DNA from: DAOVDI01 sp965373045
Lineage (GTDB): Bacteria > Acidobacteriota > Aminicenantia > Aminicenantales > Aminicenantaceae
Direction: 5' to 3'
Assembly: GCA_965373045.1 (NCBI GenBank)
Contig: CBDVEQ010000183.1
Span: forward strand, 1 to 5,321
DNA length: 5,321 bases
Shown in pieces: positions 1 to 5,321 of the stretch (its first letter is position 1; every line of letters starts with the position of its first letter). The translations under genes and the position numbers were made by a program. The notes beneath the pieces are model-generated. The model saw only the letters and a program-made list of their open reading frames with translations, was not told where the DNA came from and searched no databases.

Positions 1-84
1 GTTTTGATCGTACGGGAAAAAGATGGTTTCCGTGAAGATAAGCTTATATCGGTTCGGTTTGTACCATTGGTAACAACCCAGTAA
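1..84 (+). CDS. pcm: protein-L-isoaspartate O-methyltransferase, C-terminal fragment (5' end outside window)
   Basis: Frame 1 is open from the first base and ends at TAA 82-84, giving 27 visible residues. These include the segment KLISVRFVPLV close to the stop. A terminal 'hydrophobic strand, charged turn, L..VRFVPL' pattern is characteristic of the C-terminus of protein-L-isoaspartate(D-aspartate) O-methyltransferase, a cytosolic SAM-dependent enzyme that methylates isoaspartyl residues in aged proteins so that they can be repaired. The catalytic and SAM-binding parts lie outside the window, so the identification rests on this short tail only. The next plus-strand gene begins 13 to 25 nt downstream, which suggests cotranscription. 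Confidence 0.72.
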   Translation, partial: VLIVREKDGFREDKLISVRFVPLVTTQ

Positions 85-97
85 AACTATTCGCTTA

Positions 98-586
98 ATG
101 AGAAGAATCATGCAAAAACAGATATTCATTTTTGGACTCGTTATGCTGATGGCAGGGTGTGCGTTGGGATCCAGTACAAAGTATATTCGAATATATTTTC
201 CTGACGGAGATTCAATCAACGCGGAGCTGGCAATAACCGTGGAACAAAGGATCAGAGGGCTGATGTTTCGGGAAAAACTTAATTCCGACCAGGGGATGCT
301 TTTTGTTTTTGAGGAGGAGAACATTCAATCGTTCTGGATGAAAAACTGCCTGATCTCACTTGATATCATATGGCTGGATAAAGATAAGCGTATTATCCAT
401 ATAGAAACCGCTGTTCCTCCCTGTTTTGAGAAAGATTGTCCGTCATATGGTCCTGCCATTCCCGTACTCTATGTCCTGGAGTTAAAATCCGGAAGTGTTG
501 AGGAACGTAAAATCAAGCTTTACGATAAGATCGATTTTATTTTAACTCGAAATAAGATCATAAAGTTCAGCAGCAGCGTTTTTTGA
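98..586 (+). CDS. DUF192 family protein with lipoprotein-type signal peptide
   Basis: This is a 162-residue protein of the DUF192 family, small secreted or membrane-anchored proteins of unknown biochemical role. The family signature is clear: RIRGLMFRE (51-59), GMLFVF (66-71), FWMKNCLISLDIIW (79-92), then a PC...CP pair (C109, C114) and YVLEL (125-129) followed by the usual glycine/charged turn. The N-terminus has basic residues, a hydrophobic stretch (about 9-19) and MAGC with Cys21, a near-lipobox with Met instead of Leu at -3. Export and lipidation are therefore likely but not certain. Two starts are possible: ATG 98, which has no Shine-Dalgarno sequence, and ATG 110, preceded by GAGAAG four nt upstream. 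Residues after about 148 extend past the normal domain end and lie in the overlap with the convergent lpxB gene. The gene follows pcm closely. No function is assigned. Confidence 0.88.
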   Translation: MRRIMQKQIFIFGLVMLMAGCALGSSTKYIRIYFPDGDSINAELAITVEQRIRGLMFREKLNSDQGMLFVFEEENIQSFWMKNCLISLDIIWLDKDKRIIHIETAVPPCFEKDCPSYGPAIPVLYVLELKSGSVEERKIKLYDKIDFILTRNKIIKFSSSVF

Positions 587-1672
587 GGCGATCTGTGTGC
601 CCAGCTGTTTTCTTATCATCTGAAATTGTTCGATCATGGAATTTTGAATACTTACTGAATTCATGATCTTTTTAGTTTCATTATAAAGATTTTCCTCGGT
701 AAATTGTCCTTGTATCAACTCCGGGATGATCTTTTCCTTTGCGAGAATATTGACGATACTATAATTTTTTATCTTAATAAACCGGACGCCGAAAAAATAA
801 GTAAGAGGGGAGAGGCGGTAAAAAGCAATGACAGGTGTTTCCAGCAAAGCTGCTTCCAGGTTGGCGGTTCCGCAGGAAGATAGAGCCAACCGGCTGTAGG
901 CAAGAGCTTCATAGATATCTTCGCTGACAAGACAATAATCCAGTGTCTGTGGAAAACAGCTGATAAAATACTCACGGCTGATGTTATCCGCCTGGAGCAT
1001 AATAAACTGGACATTTAATTCCTTCCTGATCCTGGGCAGAGTTTTGTTGAGAACAGGAGCGTGAAATCGAATCTCGCTCTTCCGGCTTCCGGGGAGTATT
1101 GAAATGATATGTTTATCCGGATCGAGCCCATATTTTTTTAGGAAAGATTCGCGGCTGTTCCCGATCTTTACCTTCTCAATCAGTGGATGACCGATAAAGG
1201 CGGACGGGATTTTATTGGCCAGGTAGATCTCTTCCTCAAACGGAAAGATCAGGAGCATTCTCGATACATGTTTTTTTATGGTGCGAAGCCTTTTTTTCCT
1301 CCATGCCCAGACAGTCGGACTTATGTAGTACAGGACAGATACCTGTTGGGAAGACAATTTTTTTGCCAGACGGAGATTAAAATCAGGAGAGTCGATCAGT
1401 ACCGCAGCGCTGGGGGCTCTTGATCTAACCTCTTTCTGGATGTGGTGGAAAATACGTTTTATCCGGGCAAGATGAGAAAAAACTTCAAACAGGCCGACTA
1501 CCGAAAGGTCTTCTACTGGATAGAGAATGTCAACCCCTGCTTTTTTCATTGTCTTTCCGCCGACACCGAAGAAACATGTTTCAGGATGGTTTTTTAGATA
1601 CTGCCTGACTAAAGCAGCTCCGTACTTTTCTCCGGAATTTTCTCCAGCGATGATGAGAATTGTTTCAGGCAA
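542..1672 (-). CDS. lpxB: lipid-A-disaccharide synthase
   Basis: This is a full-length 376-residue LpxB (the E. coli protein is 382). It is a GT19-family membrane-associated glycosyltransferase that joins UDP-2,3-diacylglucosamine to lipid X to form the lipid A disaccharide. Family motifs appear in order: GENSGEKYGA (10-19; the family usually has GEASGD), GVGG (36-39), IDSPDFN (93-99) with the Asp94 that matches the catalytic Asp of the family, YYISPTVWAW (115-124), FIGHPLIE (159-166), LPGSR (193-197) and SSCGTANLEAALLETPVIAFYR (265-286, the nucleotide-sugar region), then SIVNILA (305-311). The start is TTG at 1672-1670. It is chosen because GGAGAGG lies 8 nt upstream and the homology begins immediately, and the next in-frame ATG would remove the first motif. 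The preceding stop lies just 3 nt upstream and in the same frame. The 3' end overlaps the convergent DUF192 gene by 45 bp. Confidence 0.96.
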   Translation of the reverse strand: MPETILIIAGENSGEKYGAALVRQYLKNHPETCFFGVGGKTMKKAGVDILYPVEDLSVVGLFEVFSHLARIKRIFHHIQKEVRSRAPSAAVLIDSPDFNLRLAKKLSSQQVSVLYYISPTVWAWRKKRLRTIKKHVSRMLLIFPFEEEIYLANKIPSAFIGHPLIEKVKIGNSRESFLKKYGLDPDKHIISILPGSRKSEIRFHAPVLNKTLPRIRKELNVQFIMLQADNISREYFISCFPQTLDYCLVSEDIYEALAYSRLALSSCGTANLEAALLETPVIAFYRLSPLTYFFGVRFIKIKNYSIVNILAKEKIIPELIQGQFTEENLYNETKKIMNSVSIQNSMIEQFQMIRKQLGTQIASKNAAAELYDLISS

Positions 1673-1675
1673 AGA

Positions 1676-2191
1676 TCAGTCCTCTCCATAATAAATGATC
1701 TCAGGCATGTTCTCAGGATCCTGTCCGTAAAAGAAAAGCCATTTATCATATGTTTCTTGGTTATTATAGATCTTGATGGATTGTTGGGTCGAGCGGCTCA
1801 CGACTCCTATGATCCTGGGCAATTGGATGGAATCCAAAATAAATTCCGGCACGATCAATATATTTTGAACCGCTTTCCCTTTCGCCTGACCAGGACTAGC
1901 AGGAAAAAGAATAATATTCCAGAGTCCTTCTTTGGTCATTGGGTCTTTAAAGAGTTTACGCAAGCATCGCTCTTTAACAAGATCTTCAATTTTTTTGGGA
2001 TATTGGCCAGGTTTCTTAAGCTGATATAAACGGATGGCTTCTACATACTGGTTTCCCCTAAAGATCAGTTCGGTTTCTCTTTCCCTCTGAATCTGAGTGT
2101 TCCAGACAGGAACTGCAATAAGCAGTCCAATAGTCAGCACGGCAACAGCGAACAGGAGAATGAGGATGGAGTAGCCCTTTTGTCTTACCAT
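1676..2191 (-). CDS. type II secretion/type IV pilus-like pseudopilin lacking Glu5
   Basis: This is a 171-residue protein with a prepilin-type N-terminus: a short basic leader (MVRQKG), likely cleavage after Gly6, then a single hydrophobic helix (about 7-29). The mature residue +5, normally Glu, is Ile11, so the usual salt bridge used in filament assembly is absent. The rest fits a known pseudopilin subfamily: RERETELIFRGNQYVEAI (36-53), YPKKIEDL (64-71), a short RKLFKDPMT segment (78-86), W91, and near the end GVVSRS (129-134), SIKIYN (138-143) and YDKWLF (148-153). It would be an inner-membrane-anchored, periplasm-facing minor filament subunit, and its machinery is not encoded here. The ATG overlaps the stop of the upstream pseudopilin gene in ATGGTAA (7 nt) with no Shine-Dalgarno motif, so translational coupling is likely. 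lpxB follows after 3 nt. Confidence 0.82.
   Translation of the reverse strand: MVRQKGYSILILLFAVAVLTIGLLIAVPVWNTQIQRERETELIFRGNQYVEAIRLYQLKKPGQYPKKIEDLVKERCLRKLFKDPMTKEGLWNIILFPASPGQAKGKAVQNILIVPEFILDSIQLPRIIGVVSRSTQQSIKIYNNQETYDKWLFFYGQDPENMPEIIYYGED
1681..1687 (-). promoter_or_regulatory. Shine-Dalgarno sequence for lpxB (supports TTG start)
   Basis: On the minus strand the sequence reads GGAGAGG, followed by an 8-nt spacer (1680-1673) and TTG at 1672. It lies inside the last codons of the preceding pseudopilin gene. It is the best ribosome-binding site in the minus-strand gene set and is the main reason to accept a TTG start. The other genes here have weak or no such motif. Confidence 0.7.
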
Positions 2192-2586
2192 GTGTTGTAA
2201 GCAGTGCCGTCGAGACTCTTCTCATTAGATCCTGATGTAACATCCCTGATTCCTGGAGATATTCCTGAATAGATATCATCGGCAGTCAGAGTGTCCCGTA
2301 TCTCCACCCAGGTTTCGGCCGAACCTGTGATCGGATCCAGGGGAAGGGCATGAAAATACTCCTCATCGACCAGAGCTTGCAGGGAATCGGGGTATTTCAT
2401 TTTATCCGTGTAGTATTGATTGATGATCTTTCTTATCTGAAATAGATTTTCTTTTAGGACTGTTTCCCGGGATTTCATGATGGCATGTTTATACTGCGGG
2501 AGGGCCAGGCCAACCAGTATGCCTATCATAGCGATTACGATCAAAAGCTCAATGAGGGAGAATCCTGCTCTTTTCGATCTGTTCAT
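2185..2586 (-). CDS. GspG-like type II secretion pseudopilin
   Basis: This is a 133-residue protein with a textbook class III (prepilin) signal: leader MNRSKRAG, cleavage after Gly8, then FSLIELLIVIAMIGILVGLA (9-28) with Glu13 at mature position +5, and a single transmembrane helix to about residue 30. A helical neck (32-60, including RETVLKENLFQIRKIINQYY) leads to a small C-terminal domain with KYPDSLQALV (64-73), LPLDPITG (81-88) and W93. It ends in SLDGTAYNTW, the Asp-Gly...Tyr..Trp tail typical of GspG-like major pseudopilins. It should be processed by a prepilin peptidase and polymerise in the periplasm. It is the first gene after a candidate promoter at 2618-2646 and overlaps the next pseudopilin by 7 nt. 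No clear Shine-Dalgarno motif precedes ATG 2586. Which filament system it serves cannot be told from this window. Confidence 0.88.
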   Translation of the reverse strand: MNRSKRAGFSLIELLIVIAMIGILVGLALPQYKHAIMKSRETVLKENLFQIRKIINQYYTDKMKYPDSLQALVDEEYFHALPLDPITGSAETWVEIRDTLTADDIYSGISPGIRDVTSGSNEKSLDGTAYNTW

Positions 2587-2617
2587 TTATCTGCCAGATT
2601 ATTTTGTAAGTAAATAC

Positions 2618-2646
2618 ATTATACCAAGATCGGCTCGTGATGAATA
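2618..2646 (-). promoter_or_regulatory. candidate sigma70-type extended -10 promoter for pseudopilin-pseudopilin-lpxB
   Basis: On the minus strand the 87-nt gap between two pseudopilin genes contains TGGTATAAT: a perfect TATAAT (2618-2623) with the TGn extension directly upstream. Seventeen bases further up is TATTCA (2641-2646), only 3 of 6 matches to TTGACA, which is acceptable for an extended -10 promoter. Transcription would begin near 2610, leaving a leader of about 25 nt before ATG 2586. This would let the downstream three genes be expressed independently of pnp. It is seen from sequence only, and no operator was recognised. Confidence 0.5.
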
Positions 2647-2673
2647 GGAGATTGTAGGATCAAGATCAATTTT

Positions 2674-3156
2674 TTACCATTCATTATACTTAGAGCCGTC
2701 TAGTGCTATGCCGGGGTTTTTAGTGAACACATCATAGACATTCTGTCCTCCCCATGAAACAGAGTCTGGTTTATCCTGATAGGATCTTAAACCCCATTCA
2801 TACGAATTTGTCATAGGATCTTTGGGGATTCGCCTAAGAAATTTGATGATCTTTGTGATTTCTTTATCCCCTTCTTTGATACCGACTTCAACACCCTGTA
2901 CCAGTGTGTCAAGATCAGGAGGATACCCATTGGTTTCTTCTTCGAATTCGAATTTTTTTTCATCCGTCAGTTTTTTATACGAGTCGATCGCATTCCGTAG
3001 GACCCTGAGGTTACGCCTCAAGCTAAACTCTTTTTCCCGTTGGACGGCAATTTTTGCCAATGGAAGAACGACTGCAGCTAGAACAGCCAAAATGGCCATA
3101 GTGACCAGCATTTCAGTTAAGGTGAATCCCTTTTTGTGTGAAAAGTTGCTGATCAT
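2674..3156 (-). CDS. GspG-like type II secretion pseudopilin
   Basis: This is a 160-residue protein with a leader MISNFSHKKG, cleavage expected after Gly10, then FTLTEMLVTMAILAVLAAVV (11-30) with Glu15 at mature +5, followed by a long charged helix (QREKEFSLRRNLRVLRNAI, 39-57). The C-terminal domain contains YPPDLDTLVQG (78-88), FLRRIPKDPMT (106-116), W121, GGQNVYDVF (136-144) and the terminal ALDGSKYNEW. The DPMT and terminal DGxxYxxW elements identify a GspG-like pseudopilin. It would be an inner-membrane/periplasmic filament subunit. Compared with the next gene it has an acidic/lysine-rich insertion (about 62-76) and a longer loop before the DPMT region. ATG 3156 is the only sensible start because an in-frame TGA lies 9 nt upstream (codon 3165-3163). 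It follows pnp after 58 nt and may be cotranscribed with it. The following pseudopilin is 87 nt away. Confidence 0.88.
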   Translation of the reverse strand: MISNFSHKKGFTLTEMLVTMAILAVLAAVVLPLAKIAVQREKEFSLRRNLRVLRNAIDSYKKLTDEKKFEFEEETNGYPPDLDTLVQGVEVGIKEGDKEITKIIKFLRRIPKDPMTNSYEWGLRSYQDKPDSVSWGGQNVYDVFTKNPGIALDGSKYNEW

Positions 3157-3214
3157 CCTGTCTCAGCCATCTTGCTTTTAGAAAGAAAGACCATCCTAAT
3201 TCCGCCTGCCAGGA

Positions 3215-5321
3215 TTAATACCGGTTTTTGCGGTCTTTATTATCCCTGAAACTGCGTTTTTTATAATGGGGGGGGGTATGGTCACGGTTATCTCTGTTTT
3301 GATCATCCCGGTTTCTGTTACTGGATTGGGAAGATCCTTCCTCTAAGGCCTTTTTACTCACTTTAACTTTATTGTTTTCATCAATGCCGATAACCTTGAC
3401 TTCGAGAGTTTGGCCAATGGAGACTTCGTCTCGGATATTCCGGGTGTGGCGGTGTGCGTATTCCGAAATGTGAAGCAATCCTACAACATTGGGAAGAATT
3501 TCAATAAAAACACCATATTCTTCAATTCGAATGACTTTTCCAGTGTATGTTTTACCCAATTCTGCCTCAGTGGTAATGTCCTTGATCATTTGGATAGCTT
3601 TTGCAACGGCCTCGGGATCTGGAGATGCTATAGTGATCGTTCCAGAATCGTTGATATCGATCTTAGCAGTTGTTTCCGCAACGATCTTTTTAATTATTTT
3701 ACCGGCAGGCCCGATCACACTACCCAACTTTTCTGGATTAACTTGAATATTGACAATCCGTGGAGCGTAGGGAGAAAGTTCGCTCCGTGGTTCAGAAATA
3801 GCTTCCTTCATTTTTGACAGGACTTGAAGCCTGGCTTTTTTAGCTTTAAGGAGTCCTTCTCTAAGGATATCCATGGAGATGTTAGTGACCTTCAGGTCCA
3901 TCTGAATAGCGGTGATACCTTTTTCGGTTCCAGCGACTTTCAGATCCATGTCTCCAAAATGATCTTCTACACCGGCGATATCCGTTAGAATAGCGTACTG
4001 GTCTTCTTGTGTCACCAGGCCCATGGCCATTCCGGCTACAATCCCGGTCAGGGGGACTCCTGCATCCATCAGGGCCAGAACACCACTGCAGACAGTAGCC
4101 ATAGAGGAAGACCCGTTGGATTCATAAATATCCGATACGATGCGGATTGTATAGGGAAAATCCTCTTCTGAATTAGGAATGATCGGACGGATGGATTTTT
4201 CTGCGAGAGCGCCGTGCCCGATATCCCGCCGGCCTGGACCTCTGAGGAATCCAGCTTCGCCGACGCTGAATGGCGGGAAATTATAATGCAGCATGAAACG
4301 CTTTTCCCCTTCCTGGCCGATCGTGTCGATTCTTTGGACATCTTCGAAGGTTCCCAGAGTGACGGTGGCCAGGCTTTGAGTTTCTCCTCTGGTAAAGAGA
4401 GTAGAACCGTGTGTTCTTGGTAAAAAGCCGACATCAATGGAGATAGGCCGGATCTCATCAAATGCCCTGCCATCTACTCTGACATTTTTATTCAGAATAA
4501 GGTCTCTTACGATATTTTTTTGTACATGATAGAAGATCTCTTTGGTTTCAGCGATCTCTTCATTATTCTCTTCCGGGATTTCCAAGATCAGGTCGTTCAG
4601 AATTTCACGCGTTTTTTCTTCTATGCTTTTTTTATTTCCGGCTTGAAAGGCCTCGACCAATAAGGGTGCGACTTTTTTTTCTGTTTTAAGGAGTTTGTCC
4701 TGATCAATCTTTTTGGGTGTAAAAGTCCGTTTTTGAATATTCAACTCAGCTAAAAGTTCCTTTTGAGCATGAACGATCGTGTCAATAGGTTCTCTGGCCT
4801 TGGATATGGCCTCCAGGGCAATCTCTTCGTCTATTTCCGTGCCTTCAGCTTCCAGCATAACGATTCCGTCCTCGGTTCCAACAACGATCATGCTGAGCGT
4901 ACATTCATCAACCTGGCTTACTGATGGGTTGATGATGAATTCTTCGTTGAGATATCCGATTTTTACGGCACCGATAGGCGTTGTGAAGGGGATGTCTGAA
5001 AAGTTTAGGGCAACCGATGCGCCTATGATTCCAAGAGTGTCAGAATCGTGTTCCAGATCTGCAGAGAGAAGATAACCGACGATGTGTGTATCGAAAAAGT
5101 ATCCCTCAGGAAAGAGAGATCGGATCGGGCGGTCAATCATCCGGCAGGTGAGGGTTTCTTTTTCTGACGGACGTCCTTCTCTCTTAAAAAAACCTCCTGG
5201 TATTTTCCCAGCGGCATAAGTATTTTCCCTGTAATCGACAACCAAAGGAAGAAAAGGCTTTGTTCCTTCAACTTCTTTTTTTGAGGTTGCTGAGACAAAC
5301 ACGACAGTATCCCCGTAACGT
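3215..5321 (-). CDS. pnp: polyribonucleotide nucleotidyltransferase (PNPase), N-terminus cut off by window edge
   Basis: PNPase is a cytosolic trimeric 3'-5' phosphorolytic exoribonuclease and degradosome partner. The frame is open to the window edge (first full codon 5320-5318) and starts RYGDTVVFVSATS, which is internal to the first RNase PH domain, so about 33 N-terminal residues are missing and the GTG at 5302 is not the start. The visible part is 701 residues. In that numbering: first RNase PH core with FFKREGRPSE (44-53), helical domain (about 165-265), second RNase PH core with RGETQ (311-315), HYNFPPFSVGE (345-355) and FGDMDLK (455-461), a KH domain with GPAG (537-540), and an S1 domain (about 590-655, LHISE). 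Asp453, Asp459 and Lys461 match the catalytic Asp486/Asp492/Lys494 of E. coli. A 40-residue Asn/Arg/Asp-rich tail follows S1 and contains a C9 codon run. No rpsO is visible. Confidence 0.97.
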   Translation of the reverse strand, partial: RYGDTVVFVSATSKKEVEGTKPFLPLVVDYRENTYAAGKIPGGFFKREGRPSEKETLTCRMIDRPIRSLFPEGYFFDTHIVGYLLSADLEHDSDTLGIIGASVALNFSDIPFTTPIGAVKIGYLNEEFIINPSVSQVDECTLSMIVVGTEDGIVMLEAEGTEIDEEIALEAISKAREPIDTIVHAQKELLAELNIQKRTFTPKKIDQDKLLKTEKKVAPLLVEAFQAGNKKSIEEKTREILNDLILEIPEENNEEIAETKEIFYHVQKNIVRDLILNKNVRVDGRAFDEIRPISIDVGFLPRTHGSTLFTRGETQSLATVTLGTFEDVQRIDTIGQEGEKRFMLHYNFPPFSVGEAGFLRGPGRRDIGHGALAEKSIRPIIPNSEEDFPYTIRIVSDIYESNGSSSMATVCSGVLALMDAGVPLTGIVAGMAMGLVTQEDQYAILTDIAGVEDHFGDMDLKVAGTEKGITAIQMDLKVTNISMDILREGLLKAKKARLQVLSKMKEAISEPRSELSPYAPRIVNIQVNPEKLGSVIGPAGKIIKKIVAETTAKIDINDSGTITIASPDPEAVAKAIQMIKDITTEAELGKTYTGKVIRIEEYGVFIEILPNVVGLLHISEYAHRHTRNIRDEVSIGQTLEVKVIGIDENNKVKVSKKALEEGSSQSSNRNRDDQNRDNRDHTPPHYKKRSFRDNKDRKNRY
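3268..3276 (-). repeat. C9 homopolymer in the pnp tail coding sequence
   Basis: Nine consecutive G on the plus strand (C on the coding strand) encode part of HTPPHY in the disordered PNPase tail, 20 codons before the stop. A run of A6 follows a few bases later. It is the longest G/C homopolymer I saw in the window. Loss of one C would replace the last residues with a different tail ending at a TAG just downstream. Gain of one C would terminate within three codons of the tract. All catalytic and RNA-binding domains would remain intact in either case. Confidence 0.9.

Noticed and set aside
508..539. AT-rich inverted repeat TAAAATC / GATTTTA inside the 3' end of the DUF192 gene, possible terminator
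   Set aside because: The arms are only 7 bp, nearly all A/T, with an 18-nt loop and no following T-run. It lies within coding sequence well before the stop, so it is not a credible intrinsic terminator.
769..1014. 81-codon minus-strand reading frame inside lpxB
   Set aside because: It lies in another frame of a gene with clear family motifs and encodes no recognisable protein.
3193..3215. ATCCT / AGGAT inverted repeat in the gap after pnp, possible terminator
   Set aside because: The stem is 5 bp with a 13-nt loop and no T-run on the minus strand. This is too weak to call.
4069..4473. 134-codon minus-strand reading frame inside pnp, and plus-strand frames at 3410-3817 and 2822-3181
   Set aside because: All lie opposite or out of frame with well-supported genes, have no recognisable motifs and no ribosome sites. 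They are best explained as shadow frames.
5300..5302. GTG as the start of pnp
   Set aside because: The frame continues upstream to the window edge with RYGDTV, which is conserved PNPase sequence, so the true start is outside the window.
1..5321. Mobile element, CRISPR array, toxin-antitoxin pair or defence system
   Set aside because: I saw no transposase, integrase, regularly spaced repeats or small paired genes. The window is filled with housekeeping and pseudopilin genes.

Overview
The window looks like ordinary chromosomal DNA from a Gram-negative (diderm) bacterium with GC in the low-to-mid 40s by eye. The outer membrane is inferred from a complete lpxB (lipid A disaccharide synthase). 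Class III-signal (prepilin) pseudopilins and a lipoprotein-like DUF192 protein agree with this. The taxon cannot be fixed from sequence alone. Pseudopilin genes packed beside pnp and lpxB would suit Acidobacteriota/Aminicenantes-like or deltaproteobacterial lineages, but that is a weak inference. Nearly every base is coding. No tRNA, rRNA, CRISPR array, insertion sequence, prophage gene or integrase is visible.

Layout. On the plus strand at the left edge is the last part of a protein-L-isoaspartate O-methyltransferase (pcm, 1-84), followed closely by a small DUF192 protein with a lipoprotein-type signal (98-586). Everything else is on the minus strand. Read in its own direction from the right edge it runs: pnp (5' end cut off by the window), a 58-nt gap, a GspG-like pseudopilin (3156-2674), an 87-nt gap with a good extended -10 promoter candidate, a second GspG-like pseudopilin (2586-2185), a third divergent pseudopilin without Glu5 that overlaps it by 7 nt (2191-1676), and lpxB (1672-542). 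lpxB starts with TTG three nucleotides after the preceding stop, in the same frame. The two gene sets converge and overlap tail-to-tail by 45 bp at 542-586.

How the genes relate. pnp is RNA turnover, lpxB is lipid A synthesis, and the three pseudopilins would be inner-membrane subunits of a type II secretion / type IV pilus-like filament. No ATPase, platform protein, secretin or prepilin peptidase is present here, so the assembly machine must be encoded elsewhere. Tight spacing and coupling signals suggest that the second pseudopilin, the third pseudopilin and lpxB form one transcription unit. pcm and the DUF192 gene look like a separate plus-strand unit.

The points most worth a second look are the roughly threefold excess of GATC sites, the Glu5-less pseudopilin fused to lpxB in reading frame except for one TGA, and a C9 homopolymer in the pnp tail. 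I found no convincing new biological system.
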